NCBI GenBank assembly: GCA_964459445.1
Contig: CAYWMP010000010.1
Coordinates: forward strand, 1-62,232
Length of the DNA stretch: 62,232 bases
Source of the DNA: CAYWMP01 sp964459445
Lineage (GTDB): Bacteria; Desulfobacterota; DSM-4660; Desulfatiglandales; HGW-15
Reading direction: 5' to 3'
Both the position numbers and the translations under genes were made by a program. Below, one piece after another: positions 52,128-61,102 of the stretch. Position 1 is the first letter of the stretch; the number at the start of each line of letters is the position of its first letter. Below the pieces are notes generated by a model, which made no database searches, was not told the origin of the DNA, and saw nothing but the letters and a program-made list of their open reading frames with translations.

Positions 52128-52730
52128 TTAGGCAAGCAGTCTCAATGCACTCTTGATCAATCCTTCAAGGGTCACGTCCTCCACTTTGGCGCGGGCCTTA
52201 TCGACGGCGCCCTTGGCAGCCTTAACCGAATAACCCAGGTTTCGAAGTGCGGATACGGCATCATCCAATAGGCCCCTGTCTTCAGCGGATGTCAGGGGGG
52301 CCGCGGAGGGCAATGCATCACCCATCAGATTCAAGGCCTTATCCTTGATTTCAAGGGCGATTCTTTCCGCGGTCTTCTTGCCCACGCCCGGAATAGATTG
52401 GAGGCGCAAGGCATCACCATGGGCGATGGCCTCCAAGAGCTGGTCCGGGCCGATACCCGAAAGGATGTTTATGGCCAGTTTGGGCCCGATACCGGCAACC
52501 GAAATAAGAAGCAGGAAGATATTTTTTTCCAGGACAGTATTGAATCCGAACAACACCAGGGCATCTTCTCTTACGTGGGTGTAAATGTGAAGACTTACTT
52601 TTTCGTCCTTTTCGGGCAGGGCATAAAAAGTCGAAAGGGGGACTATCACCTCGTAACCCACCCCGCCATTGTCAATGATCATGGTTTGTGTGGTCTTTTT
52701 AATCAGTGTTCCGGTTAAGTGTGCAATCAT
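52128..52730 (-). CDS. ruvA: Holliday junction DNA-binding protein RuvA
   Basis: 200 aa. Domain I is an OB fold (MIAHLTGTLIKKT ... DALVLFGF). Domain II has two helix-hairpin-helix motifs (LISVAGIGPKLAINIL and LQSIPGVGKKTAERIALEI). Domain III is a three-helix RuvB-contact module (DAVSALRNLGYSVKAAKGAV). Complete. Gene order is yebC-ruvC-ruvA-ruvB. Confidence 0.97.
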   Translation of the reverse strand: MIAHLTGTLIKKTTQTMIIDNGGVGYEVIVPLSTFYALPEKDEKVSLHIYTHVREDALVLFGFNTVLEKNIFLLLISVAGIGPKLAINILSGIGPDQLLEAIAHGDALRLQSIPGVGKKTAERIALEIKDKALNLMGDALPSAAPLTSAEDRGLLDDAVSALRNLGYSVKAAKGAVDKARAKVEDVTLEGLIKSALRLLA

Positions 52731-52799
52731 GATAGATGTTTGAAGCGAGTTAAAGCGCCTTTTACCTCAGGATCGATAGACGAGGTGCAGCCCCTGGTT

Positions 52800-53273
52800 T
52801 TATTCAAACCTGGTCCAGTTGAGATGACAAATGGCCGTTGCAAGGGCATCGGAGGTGTCCAGCCCGGGTTGTGTTTCCAGCCTTAAAATGATTTGCACCA
52901 TGGACCGGACCTGTTCCTTAGTGGCCCGACCATATCCAACAACGGATTTCTTTATCTCGAGGGGCGTATATTCGAAAACCCTGATACCGCACTGAACCGC
53001 CGCGATGAGCACAGCCCCTCTGGCATGTCCAATTTTGAGTGCGCTTTTTACATTTTTGGCAAAGAAGACGTCCTCGATGGCCATCTCTTCAGGCCTGTAT
53101 CGATCCATAATGTCCGTGATGGATAGAAAGATCTTGTGAATTCTCTCATAGAAAGGGAGCTTGCTAGACGAGCTGATGATGCCGGCATGGATGCAGGTTA
53201 TTTCGTTCTGGTTTTTCTCGACAAGACCGTATCCGGTAACTAAAGAGCCGGGATCTATCCCCAGCACAAGCAT
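52800..53273 (-). CDS. ruvC: Holliday junction resolvase RuvC
   Basis: A 157-aa endonuclease that cuts four-way junctions. Catalytic carboxylates D7 (GIDPGS), E67 (AIEDVF), D139 and D142 (LDTSDALATAICH) are all present. Slightly short at the C-terminus but within family range. Its ATG overlaps the yebC stop by one base. Confidence 0.96.
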   Translation of the reverse strand: MLVLGIDPGSLVTGYGLVEKNQNEITCIHAGIISSSSKLPFYERIHKIFLSITDIMDRYRPEEMAIEDVFFAKNVKSALKIGHARGAVLIAAVQCGIRVFEYTPLEIKKSVVGYGRATKEQVRSMVQIILRLETQPGLDTSDALATAICHLNWTRFE

Positions 53274-54019
53274 CAGCTCATGGCCTCCATGACCTCATCA
53301 GGGATGTCAAAATTTGCATAGACATGGCTTACATCGTCATTGTCTTCCAGGGCTTCCATGAGATTCAGCATCTGCTCCGCCTTTTTGCCTTCAAGTTTAA
53401 CCGTGCTTTGTGGAATCATGCTTACTTCAGCAAGGGCATATTCAAGACCTGCATCATCGAAGGCCACTTTTACACCTTCAAAATTGGCAGGTTCCATGAA
53501 GACCTCAAACTGTGTCTCTCCTTCACTGACATCCTCTGCCCCGGAATCCAAAGCAATTTCCAGAAGCATCTCTTCATCGACTTTTTCGTTTTCAATGGCA
53601 ATCAAACCCTTTTTGCCGAACATCCATGCCACGCAACCGGGTTCTCCGAGGCTTCCGCCGTGACGGTCCATGATGTGTTTAAGGTCTGCCACAGTTCGGT
53701 TTTTATTATCCGTGAGGCAATCGATGATCATAGCCACACCACCGGGGCCGTAGCCCTCATAGTTGACCTCCTCGTAAGAGCTTCCTTCCAGCTCACCGGT
53801 GCCCTTTTTGATGGCCCTTTCAATATTCTCCTTTGGCATGTTTTCCGCCTTGGCGGCTTGAACGGCAGCCTTAAGGCGCGGGTTTCCGATCTGATCTCCA
53901 CCCCCCAGGCGTGCGGCGACAGTGATTTCTTTTATGAGCTTTGAAAAAATCTTGCCCCGTTTGGCGTCCGCGGCACCCTTTTTGTGCTTGATGCTGCTCC
54001 ATTTTGAATGACCGGACAT
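53273..54019 (-). CDS. yebC: YebC/PmpR-family protein
   Basis: 248 aa with the family start MSGHSKWSSIKHKKGAADAK and the ribosome/DNA-contact region GGDQIGNPRLKAAVQ, YEGYGPGGVAMIIDCLTDN. YebC proteins were annotated as transcription regulators and also act in translation of proline-rich or stalling sequences. First gene of the ruv operon; one-base overlap with ruvC. Confidence 0.96.
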   Translation of the reverse strand: MSGHSKWSSIKHKKGAADAKRGKIFSKLIKEITVAARLGGGDQIGNPRLKAAVQAAKAENMPKENIERAIKKGTGELEGSSYEEVNYEGYGPGGVAMIIDCLTDNKNRTVADLKHIMDRHGGSLGEPGCVAWMFGKKGLIAIENEKVDEEMLLEIALDSGAEDVSEGETQFEVFMEPANFEGVKVAFDDAGLEYALAEVSMIPQSTVKLEGKKAEQMLNLMEALEDNDDVSHVYANFDIPDEVMEAMS

Positions 54020-54110
54020 TGTTATTTTCTCCTCATATCCATTTTAAGTGAGTCGCCGAATCGTTGAGTAGTAAAGGGGTGAACGCAGCATAATGCAGGG
54101 AACTGCTACG

Positions 54111-54818
54111 CTAATCAACCGATCGACCACTTGAAGAATCAGTAAAACGCAAACCAAGGAGATACACCTCCTTGCTTTTTTTACGCACGGCAGCGGGTCG
54201 TGCTATTCGAATCCGATTAAAATAGGCTGATGCATCCTTCCTCAAAGTTTTGAGATCTTCACCCTCGAAGACCTTGCAAAGAAAGTGGCCGTTTCTTTGA
54301 AGAAGGCCAACAGCTATTTTTAGGGCGGTATGTGCAAGTTCCATGGATCGGGTGGTGTCCGTAAGTTTGATACCCGTCGTCTGTGGCGCCAGATCGCTGA
54401 TAACGGCAGACCTCAAACCGATTTCATTCTTCAACCATTCTAAATCCAAGGCCAAGACATCTGCCTTTATAAACCTGAAATTGGGGGCGGAAAAGCGATC
54501 GGGTTCCTTGATATCTATGCCCACCACCTGGCCTTTGCCGCCGATCTTCTGAGCGCCGTATTGGGACCAAGAACCCGGATAGCAGCCCAAATCGAGAAGT
54601 TTGTCGCCGGGTCCCAGGAGCTTGTACTTCTCATCGATCTCCTTGAGCTTGTAAACTGATCTAGCAAGCCATTTATCATGCCTAGCCCGGCGGGTGTAGT
54701 GATCTTCCCACCCCTTCTTTTTTTTCATTCGCAATTCCAATCCGGCCCGAGCAAGCACCCCGGAAGACGCGACAAAAGAGGCGTTATCGGTGTTTTCAGA
54801 TTGGCCAATTTTTAGCAT
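54111..54818 (-). CDS. rlmE: 23S rRNA (uridine-2'-O-)methyltransferase, FtsJ/RlmE family
   Basis: Methylates U2552-type position of 23S rRNA with SAM. 235 aa from ATG 54818 (AAGGGGGA upstream). The first 32 residues form an extra N-terminal stretch before MKKKKGWEDHY, where shorter homologues begin. SAM motif LLDLGCYPGSWSQYGAQKI. The K-D-K-E tetrad is seen as RSVYKLKEID (K), ISDLAPQTTG (D), CKVFEGED (K) and SKEVYLLG (E). It is divergent from the carboxyltransferase gene; 91 bases separate it from yebC. Confidence 0.92.
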   Translation of the reverse strand: MLKIGQSENTDNASFVASSGVLARAGLELRMKKKKGWEDHYTRRARHDKWLARSVYKLKEIDEKYKLLGPGDKLLDLGCYPGSWSQYGAQKIGGKGQVVGIDIKEPDRFSAPNFRFIKADVLALDLEWLKNEIGLRSAVISDLAPQTTGIKLTDTTRSMELAHTALKIAVGLLQRNGHFLCKVFEGEDLKTLRKDASAYFNRIRIARPAAVRKKSKEVYLLGLRFTDSSSGRSVD

Positions 54819-55094
54819 ATCCACTCCCCCTTTGCAAAAAGATTATGTAAATGCAGGGTCCTGTGTTCGATTCTTTCCATCGGAAAATGAAGTGAGTATG
54901 AAGAATTAAGAAAGTAGAAAGAAATGAAATCATAAGTATCTTCAAGTCCTGAATTTTCTATTGACTTGGAAAAACCGGAGTTATAATGTGCGAGTATTGT
55001 GAAAATATTCACGGCCTTAGGGCAATAGGATATCCTCTAAATGGATATATCCTTGAAAACCCCATTTATTACCCAAAAATCAGGGAGGATCGCC

Positions 55095-56591
55095 ATGGAT
55101 GCATATTTAGAAGAGGGACCGAAGAACCCCATCAAGATACAGGATAACACTTTTCGGGACGGTCACCAGTCTTTGTTGGCCACGCGGATGAGGACCGAGG
55201 ACATGCTGCCCATAGCGGAGAAGATGGACAGTGTGGGATTTTGGGCCATGGAGGTCTGGGGTGGCGCCACCTTTGATTCCATGCACCGTTTTCTGGCCGA
55301 AGACCCCTTTGAGCGTGTCCGTGTTTTAAAGGAGCATATCAAGAAAACGCCCTTTTCCATGCTATTGAGGGGCCAGAACCTGGTGGGATATCGCAACTAT
55401 GCCGATGATGTGGCGCGATTGTTTGTGGACAAGGCCTGTGAGGTGGGCGTGGATGTGTTTCGGGTGTTTGATGCTTTGAACGATTTCAGGAATTTTCAGA
55501 CCGTTGTTGAGCGGATCAAGGCCAATGGGCATCATTTTCAGGGGACCATCTGCTATTCCCTGACCGAGAGGCGGATGGGCGGGGAGGTATTCAACCTGCA
55601 ATACTACCTGAGTAAGGCCGGGGAGCTTCAGGACATGGGAGCCGATACCCTGTGTTTGAAGGACATGGCCGGGATCATGGCGCCCTTTGATATAGCCAAA
55701 CTGATCACGGCGCTTAAAAAGGAGATTACAATCCCGATTCACCTCCACACCCATTACACCAGCGGTATGGCCTCGATGATCTATCTGGAGGCGATCAAGG
55801 CGGGGGTGGATATTGTGGATACCTGTCTTGCGCCCTTTGCCCTGAGGACCTCGCAACCGGCCGTGGAGCCCCTGGTTGCCACGCTCAACGGGACGGTGAG
55901 GGACACGGGGTTTGATCTGGGTTTGTTGCTGGAGTTGGGGGACTATATTGAGACGGTTGCGCCCAAGTACCGGGACTACCTGGCCAAGCACAAGATGAGC
56001 GTGATTGATACGGGCGTGTTGGCCCATCAGGTGCCCGGGGGGATGTTGTCCAACCTGGTCAATCAGCTCAAGGAGGCCAAGGCCTTGGATCGTCTGCCCG
56101 AGGTGTTCAAGGAGGTGGCGGTGACGCGCAGGGAATTGGGGACCCCGCCCCTGGTGACCCCGACGAGCCAGATTGTGGGGGTGCAGGCGGTGTTGAATGT
56201 GCTCTTTGGCCGTTACAAGATGGTGACCAACGAGGTGAAGGATCTGGCCTACGGGTTGTATGGGAAGACCCCGACCCCCGTGGACCCGGAGGTGCAGAAG
56301 AAGATATTGAAGGGATTCAAGCGGGGTGAGACGCCTGTGACGGGGCGAGCGGCGGATTTTCTGGAGCCTGAACTGGACACGGCCAGGGAGCGTTTGGGGG
56401 ACCTGGCCAAGGATGATTATGATCTGATCATCGGCGCTCTCTATCCCGCTACAGGGGAGCAGTTTCTGAAATGGAAGTATGGTCTGGAGGAAAGACCCCC
56501 GGAGGTCCAACCCAAAACCCTGGAGGACGTCCGGAAAGAAGACGAAGCCATGGCTGCGGCCCTTGAGCAGGTTTGCCAAACAATGCATTAA
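55095..56591 (+). CDS. pyruvate/oxaloacetate carboxyltransferase subunit without biotin domain (transcarboxylase 5S-like)
   Basis: 498 aa. HMGL-like TIM barrel with NTFRDGHQSLLATRMRTEDM, VFRVFDALNDFRN, GVDIVDTCLAPF and the carboxybiotin Lys region TLCLKDMAGIM, then the PYC_OADA domain to about 460. The C-terminal biotinyl domain (AMKM) of OadA/PycB is absent, as in transcarboxylase 5S subunits or split decarboxylases. A separate biotin carrier would be needed and is not in the window. Start ATG 55095 after GGGAGGA; ATG 55041 is an alternative. It is followed by mdh and fumarase, a C4-dicarboxylate route. Confidence 0.9.
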   Translation: MDAYLEEGPKNPIKIQDNTFRDGHQSLLATRMRTEDMLPIAEKMDSVGFWAMEVWGGATFDSMHRFLAEDPFERVRVLKEHIKKTPFSMLLRGQNLVGYRNYADDVARLFVDKACEVGVDVFRVFDALNDFRNFQTVVERIKANGHHFQGTICYSLTERRMGGEVFNLQYYLSKAGELQDMGADTLCLKDMAGIMAPFDIAKLITALKKEITIPIHLHTHYTSGMASMIYLEAIKAGVDIVDTCLAPFALRTSQPAVEPLVATLNGTVRDTGFDLGLLLELGDYIETVAPKYRDYLAKHKMSVIDTGVLAHQVPGGMLSNLVNQLKEAKALDRLPEVFKEVAVTRRELGTPPLVTPTSQIVGVQAVLNVLFGRYKMVTNEVKDLAYGLYGKTPTPVDPEVQKKILKGFKRGETPVTGRAADFLEPELDTARERLGDLAKDDYDLIIGALYPATGEQFLKWKYGLEERPPEVQPKTLEDVRKEDEAMAAALEQVCQTMH

Positions 56592-56641
56592 CCCGCTGGG
56601 CAATGCAGGATAGATCTAGGGAATTAGAAAGGAGTGATGTG

Positions 56642-57580
56642 ATGAGAAAAAAGATAACCGTTGTTGGGGCCGGGAACGTTGGAGCCACAACAGCCTTACG
56701 CATTGCAGAAAAGGAATTGGGCGACGTGGTCATGGTGGATGTCCTGGAAGGCGTGCCTGCGGGCAAGGCCCTGGACATCTGTGAGGCTGCACCCATTGAA
56801 AGCCACGATTGCACGATTACCGGATGTACGGCAGAGTATGAAAATGCAAGGGATTCCGATATCGTTATCATAACTGCGGGCATCGCTAGAAAACCGGGTA
56901 TGAGCCGGGATGACCTCTTGACCACGAACATGGGCATCATGGGCGACGTATGCAAGGAGATCGCGGTGATGGCGCCAAAGACGATCATTATCATCGTGAG
57001 CAATCCCCTGGATGCTATGTGCCACGTCGCCTTCGACGCACTGGGTTTTCCAAAGGAGAGGGTCATGGGCATGGCCGGCATCCTTGATTCAGCCCGCTTC
57101 CGGGCATTCATCTCAATGGAGATGGATGTGTCTGTTGAAAATATCCATGCACTTGTTCTGGGCGGGCACGGCGACACGATGGTCCCACTTCCGCGGTATT
57201 CGACCGTCGCTGGAATCCCGATTACCGAATTAATGGCTGCCGATAAAATCGAGGCCCTGGTGGACAGAACGCGTCAGGGCGGTGCGGAGATCGTGGGACT
57301 GCTTAAGACAGGAAGTGCCTTTTATGCGCCTGCTTCTGCAGCCGTGGAGATGGCGGAGGCCATACTTAAAGACAAAAAGAAGATTCTTCCCTGTGCAGCA
57401 TACCTGAACGGAGAGTATGGCATAAACAACCTATTTATTGGCGTACCTATTAAATTAGGCGCCAAGGGCATTGAAAAGATCATTGAAATAGAACTCACGG
57501 AAGAAGAGAAGAAGGCCTTGAGTCATTCTGCTGAAGCCGTTCAAGGACTCGTGGATGATATGAAGCGACTCAAAGGATAA
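56642..57580 (+). CDS. mdh: malate dehydrogenase
   Basis: Interconverts malate and oxaloacetate with NAD. 312 aa, LDH-like MDH type. Nucleotide loop GAGNVG (9-14), substrate Arg in ITAGIARKPGMSRDDLL, SNPLDAM, and catalytic His in LGGHGDTMVPLPRYS. ATG 56642 follows GAAAGGAG; the frame is open further upstream but overlaps the previous gene. It lies 50 bases after the carboxyltransferase gene and before fumarase, so the three probably form one metabolic unit. Confidence 0.96.
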   Translation: MRKKITVVGAGNVGATTALRIAEKELGDVVMVDVLEGVPAGKALDICEAAPIESHDCTITGCTAEYENARDSDIVIITAGIARKPGMSRDDLLTTNMGIMGDVCKEIAVMAPKTIIIIVSNPLDAMCHVAFDALGFPKERVMGMAGILDSARFRAFISMEMDVSVENIHALVLGGHGDTMVPLPRYSTVAGIPITELMAADKIEALVDRTRQGGAEIVGLLKTGSAFYAPASAAVEMAEAILKDKKKILPCAAYLNGEYGINNLFIGVPIKLGAKGIEKIIEIELTEEEKKALSHSAEAVQGLVDDMKRLKG

Positions 57581-57671
57581 GACCATATAAAAAAATTACA
57601 AAAATGGCCGGCCGACTACGGGCGGCCATTGGTCTGTTGGGCTTAGATCGAAGGCAAAGAAGAGGGGACAC

Positions 57672-59282
57672 ATGACCGTTGATTTCGTGTATCAAGAACC
57701 GTTTCCAATGGGAAAAGATCCCACAACGTACCGGCTTCTCACAACCGAGTATGTTTTAACGAGTTTTTTCGATAACAGTCTCATCGTAAGGGTTGAGCCC
57801 CAAGGCCTCACCACTCTTGCTGAGGAGGCATTCAAGGACGTATCCCATCTCCTCAGGACCTCACATCTGGAACAGCTATCGCGGATACTCGATGATGCCG
57901 AGGCGTCAGCCAATGACAAATATGTGGCGCTGGAACTTATCAAGAACGCCGTGATTTCCGCAGATATGGAATTCCCCATGTGTCAGGATACCGGGACCGC
58001 CATTGTGCTCGGAAAGAAAGGGCAGCAGGTTTGGACCGGTTGCAACGATGAAGAGGCATTGTCACGGGGCATTTTTAATAGCTATTCTAAGCTCAACCTT
58101 CGCTATTCACAAAACGCACCTCTAACCATGTATGAAGAAAAGAATACGGGGTGCAACCTGCCCGCCCAGATTGAACTCTATGCAACAGAGGGGGATTCCT
58201 ACAAATTTCTTTTTGTTGCAAAGGGTGGGGGATCGGGTAACAAAACCTTCCTCTTTCAAGAGACCAAGGCGGTTTTGAATCCGGATGCCCTGCTCGAATT
58301 CATGGTCGATAAAATGAGAGGTCTCGGCACAGCAGCCTGCCCGCCCTACCACCTGGCCTTTGTGGTGGGGGGGACCTCGGCAGAAGCAAACCTTAAAACC
58401 GTCAAACTTGCAAGCGCCCGATTTCTTGACGGCCTCCCCGACAAAGGCAATGAGCATGGGCAGGCCTTCAGGGACAGAGAGATGGAAGAGAAGCTGCTCA
58501 AGCGCTCCAGTGAACTGGGGCTCGGTGCTCAATTTGGAGGCAAGTACTTTTGCCTGGACGCTAGAGTGATTCGTCTTCCAAGACACGGGGCGTCCTGTCC
58601 AATAGGCCTGGGGGTCAGTTGCAGTGCGGATAGGAACATCAAGGCCAAGATTACACAGGACGGGATATTCCTGGAGAAACTCGAGACCAACCCGGCAAAA
58701 TTCCTGCCAGAACCAACGGAGACCGAAGAAGAGGCGGTACCCATTGATCTTAATCAGCCCATGGCGCAAATCCGGACGACCTTAAGCAAATACCCCACTG
58801 CAACACGACTTTCTCTTACGGGGAAAATCGTGGTGGCAAGGGACATTGCCCATGCCAAGTTGAAGGAACGTTTGGACCAAGGAGAAGGGCTTCCCGATTA
58901 TTTCAAAGACCATATCGTCTATTACGCAGGTCCGGCTAAAACACCAAAAGGGTATGCTTCGGGGTCTTTCGGCCCGACCACGGCAGGGCGTATGGATTCC
59001 TATGTGCCCCTGTTTCAGGAGCAGGGCGCATCCATGGTCATGTTGGCCAAGGGCAATCGTTCACAGGTTGTGACCGATTCCTGCAAGAAGCACGGGGGCT
59101 TTTATCTGGGATCTATAGGCGGGGCTGCTGCTAGGATAGGGAAAGATTGCATTACCAAGGTGGAGTCACTTGAATATTCGGAATTGGGTATGGAAGCCAT
59201 TTTTGAGATCACGGTCAAGGATTTCCCCGCTTTTATCATCGTGGATGATAAGGGGAATGATTTTTTCGAGCAGTTCAAGTAG
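57672..59282 (+). CDS. fumA: fumarate hydratase, class I (fused alpha-beta)
   Basis: An oxygen-sensitive 4Fe-4S fumarase of 536 aa, with alpha and beta parts in one chain. Cluster Cys are in PMCQDTGTAIVLGKKG, KNTGCNLPAQIELY and GASCPIGLGVSC. The beta part has the swivelling domain with TGKIVVARDIAHAKLKERL, YYAGPAKTPKGYASGSFGPT and MLAKGNRSQVVTDSCKKHGG. ATG 57672 with GAGGGG upstream. With Mdh and the carboxyltransferase it links oxaloacetate to fumarate, as used in propionate or succinate metabolism of anaerobes. Confidence 0.95.
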   Translation: MTVDFVYQEPFPMGKDPTTYRLLTTEYVLTSFFDNSLIVRVEPQGLTTLAEEAFKDVSHLLRTSHLEQLSRILDDAEASANDKYVALELIKNAVISADMEFPMCQDTGTAIVLGKKGQQVWTGCNDEEALSRGIFNSYSKLNLRYSQNAPLTMYEEKNTGCNLPAQIELYATEGDSYKFLFVAKGGGSGNKTFLFQETKAVLNPDALLEFMVDKMRGLGTAACPPYHLAFVVGGTSAEANLKTVKLASARFLDGLPDKGNEHGQAFRDREMEEKLLKRSSELGLGAQFGGKYFCLDARVIRLPRHGASCPIGLGVSCSADRNIKAKITQDGIFLEKLETNPAKFLPEPTETEEEAVPIDLNQPMAQIRTTLSKYPTATRLSLTGKIVVARDIAHAKLKERLDQGEGLPDYFKDHIVYYAGPAKTPKGYASGSFGPTTAGRMDSYVPLFQEQGASMVMLAKGNRSQVVTDSCKKHGGFYLGSIGGAAARIGKDCITKVESLEYSELGMEAIFEITVKDFPAFIIVDDKGNDFFEQFK

Positions 59283-59407
59283 TACATTTTATTATAGGAA
59301 ACAATAGCTAGTCCTAAGAGATTCATTACCCCCCCTCTTCACGCTCACTAATTTCAGCTACTCAATATTCCCTTTATTTTATACCGCATTTGAGGTATAT
59401 TTCCATC

Positions 59408-59704
59408 ATGAGCATTCATTACCGCTATGTTGAATGGGATGAAAACAATATTTGGAAAAACGAAATAAAACATGGTGTTGCTGCGGAAGAAATTGAGCAA
59501 TGCTTTAATAATCCACCGATGGTTGTTTTTCCACACAAGAAATTTGCAGATCGTCGAGTGCTCTTGGGCCGAACCTTTGGGGGGCGTTATCTGTTTGTCG
59601 TTTATCAACACAAGTCAAACGAGGTAGCTCGCCCCATCCATGCAAGAGATATGAAAAAAAATGAAAAGGGTATTTATGAAAAGCAAACAAAAGAAAAGAA
59701 TTGA
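59408..59704 (+). CDS. brnT: BrnT-type ribonuclease toxin
   Basis: 98 aa from ATG 59408. RelE-like fold of the BrnT family: YRYVEWDENNIWKNEIKHGV, FADRRVLLGRTFGGRYLFVV with conserved Arg, then RPIHARDMKKNEKGIYEK, the usual C-terminal Arg-x-x-Asp/Glu run. Toxin precedes antitoxin, as in brnTA operons, with overlap of the two genes. It is close to the end of the fumarase gene but has its own upstream AT-rich region. Confidence 0.88.
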   Translation: MSIHYRYVEWDENNIWKNEIKHGVAAEEIEQCFNNPPMVVFPHKKFADRRVLLGRTFGGRYLFVVYQHKSNEVARPIHARDMKKNEKGIYEKQTKEKN

Positions 59705-59954
59705 GGACGAGGACTATCGTATCGGAGATTTTGATCTCTCTCGCCCCGAAGTCATAAGGGAGGCGATGAATGTCAAACCGAAATACGAAGGAAGATTGAA
59801 AATGCTCAGGACTTCCGTTTCCTTGCCCAAATATGTCATCGACGATTTACGTCATTTAGCCCGCATCAGGGGCATGTCATCCTATCAGTCTGTGCTCAGG
59901 GAGATCCTTTCAGAAAAGATATATGAAGAGAAACGACGACTGAATCTGCTCTAA
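59676..59954 (+). CDS. brnA: BrnA-type antitoxin (ribbon-helix-helix)
   Basis: 92 aa from ATG 59676 (AAAGGG upstream); ATG 59661 is also in frame. Acidic N-terminal linker (RIEDEDYRIGDFDLSRPEV), then a ribbon-helix-helix (RTSVSLPKYVIDDLRHLARI) and a charged C-terminus. It overlaps the toxin gene by 29 bases. It should repress the pair. Confidence 0.8.
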   Translation: MKSKQKKRIEDEDYRIGDFDLSRPEVIREAMNVKPKYEGRLKMLRTSVSLPKYVIDDLRHLARIRGMSSYQSVLREILSEKIYEEKRRLNLL

Positions 59955-60146
59955 ACAATCAATAAGTTTGAAAATTCAGCAATCGCTTTCCATTACCGTA
60001 ACCCCGAGTTATTTACTAATCGTCGTTCCCCTTTTCATGATCAATGGTGCGCAATATTTAAGATTGAAAGGCTGAACTTGCATCCTAATTAGCTTTTTGA
60101 TATAAATAGGTCATCATGACCACAAAAGATATTTCGGAGAACATGA

Positions 60147-60407
60147 ATGAACGAACAGACTATAAGTGTGGCGGAAGCAAAAAAGCACTTTTCTGAGCTC
60201 CTTGGAAAGGTGGCCTTCGGAAAGGAGCAGATACTTATTACAAAACGCGGCAAACCCATGGCCCGTTTAGTTCCTGCTGAACAGGAAGATAAGCATTTGA
60301 GCCAGGCTAGGGGTTGGATCAATGATAATGACCCCTTTTTTGAAGCGATAGCCCAAATCGTACAGGAGAGAAAAAAACACATCCCGAGAATTCTTAAGAG
60401 ATCCTGA
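60147..60407 (+). CDS. vapB: Phd/YefM-type antitoxin
   Basis: 86 aa. N-terminal Phd/YefM DNA-binding fold: ISVAEAKKHFSELLGKVAFG, QILITKRGKPMARLVPAE, followed by a helical toxin-binding tail. GGAG lies about eight bases before ATG 60147. The PIN-domain toxin starts six bases after its stop. Confidence 0.9.
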   Translation: MNEQTISVAEAKKHFSELLGKVAFGKEQILITKRGKPMARLVPAEQEDKHLSQARGWINDNDPFFEAIAQIVQERKKHIPRILKRS

Positions 60408-60413
60408 AAGCCT

Positions 60414-60821
60414 GTGTACCTGCTCGACACAAATATCCTGAGTGAACTTGTCAAAAAACGCTCAAACATAAATCTTATTACCCGATTGGGTACAAAAGAA
60501 TCACATGCCTTATGTACGTCAAGCATCTGCATCATGGAACTACGTTACGGAAGTGCCCTTCGAAAAGATTTCAATGAATTTTGGGCAAAGATCAAGAAAG
60601 AAATCATTGACCGAGTCAAGGTATTCCCTATTGGTGATCAAGAAGCACTCGTGGCCGGAGATATTCTAGCCTCATTGCGGAAATCCGGGCAAACCCTCGG
60701 CATCGAAGATATCCTGATAGCATCAACGGCCATTGCGAATAAAGGCAAAATGGTTACAGCCAATACCCGACATTATTCCAGAATTGAGGGGCTTGTCGTT
60801 GAGAACTGGTTAGAGAAGTAG
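60414..60821 (+). CDS. vapC: VapC-type PIN-domain toxin
   Basis: 135 aa ribonuclease. PIN acidic residues: D in YLLDTNILSELV, E in SICIMELRYGSAL, D in LGIEDILIASTAIA and the final TANTRHYSRIEGL. It starts at GTG 60414, six bases after the antitoxin stop. Complete and likely functional. Confidence 0.9.
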   Translation: MYLLDTNILSELVKKRSNINLITRLGTKESHALCTSSICIMELRYGSALRKDFNEFWAKIKKEIIDRVKVFPIGDQEALVAGDILASLRKSGQTLGIEDILIASTAIANKGKMVTANTRHYSRIEGLVVENWLEK

Positions 60822-60932
60822 GGGTAACCCTTGACGTATGATATTTTGCCCTTTCCGTCCTTTGTATCATCTCTCTGCTAGCTTAGTTATTTACAAATGG
60901 CCGTCCCTCATTTCCCACTAAATTCACGGTCG

Positions 60933-60969
60933 AAAAAAAGGCAGCTGGGAATGAATCCCAACCGCCTTC
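60933..60969 (-). terminator. Rho-independent terminator (minus strand)
   Basis: On the minus strand GGAAGGCGGTTGGGA pairs with TCCCAGCTGCC, followed by seven T (the A-run 60933-60939 on +). It would end transcripts from the vapBC-like pair at 61806-61103. Confidence 0.7.
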
Positions 60970-61012
60970 CATTCTCGTAATCAAAAGTTAGTTATTTAGT
61001 CAGGCCCGTCCC

Positions 61013-61063
61013 GCTTTTCCCCGAAGACCGCCCTGGGCAACCAGGGTATGGCGGCGGGGAAGC
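61013..61063. ncRNA. stable hairpin with GNRA tetraloop, possible structured RNA
   Basis: Nested stems GCTTTTCCCCG (61013-61023)/CGGGGAAGC (61055-61063), CCGCC/GGCGG and CCTGG/CCAGG, capped by GCAA, a GNRA loop on the + strand. It lies in the 3' region of the minus-strand toxin gene, before its terminator. It could be a processing/stability element; I do not recognise a named RNA class. Confidence 0.3.
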
Positions 61064-61102
61064 TACTCTACATTCTCTCCTTTACTTTAGACGCCGTTTT
61101 TT

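Larger units (their letters stand above)
60822..61102. other. gap between convergent toxin genes with two RNA-like structures
   Basis: No gene. It contains the minus-strand terminator at 60933-60969 and the compact hairpin at 61013-61063; see those entries. Confidence 0.45.

Noticed and set aside
55362..56603. 413-codon frame on the minus strand opposite the carboxyltransferase gene
   Set aside because: The plus strand encodes a clear PYC_OADA protein; the antisense frame is His/Gly/Leu-rich with no domain.
61013..61063. Known riboswitch (c-di-GMP, guanidine) as identity of the hairpin
   Set aside because: A GNRA loop and stems are present, but the conserved junction sequences of these classes are not found, and it follows rather than precedes a gene.
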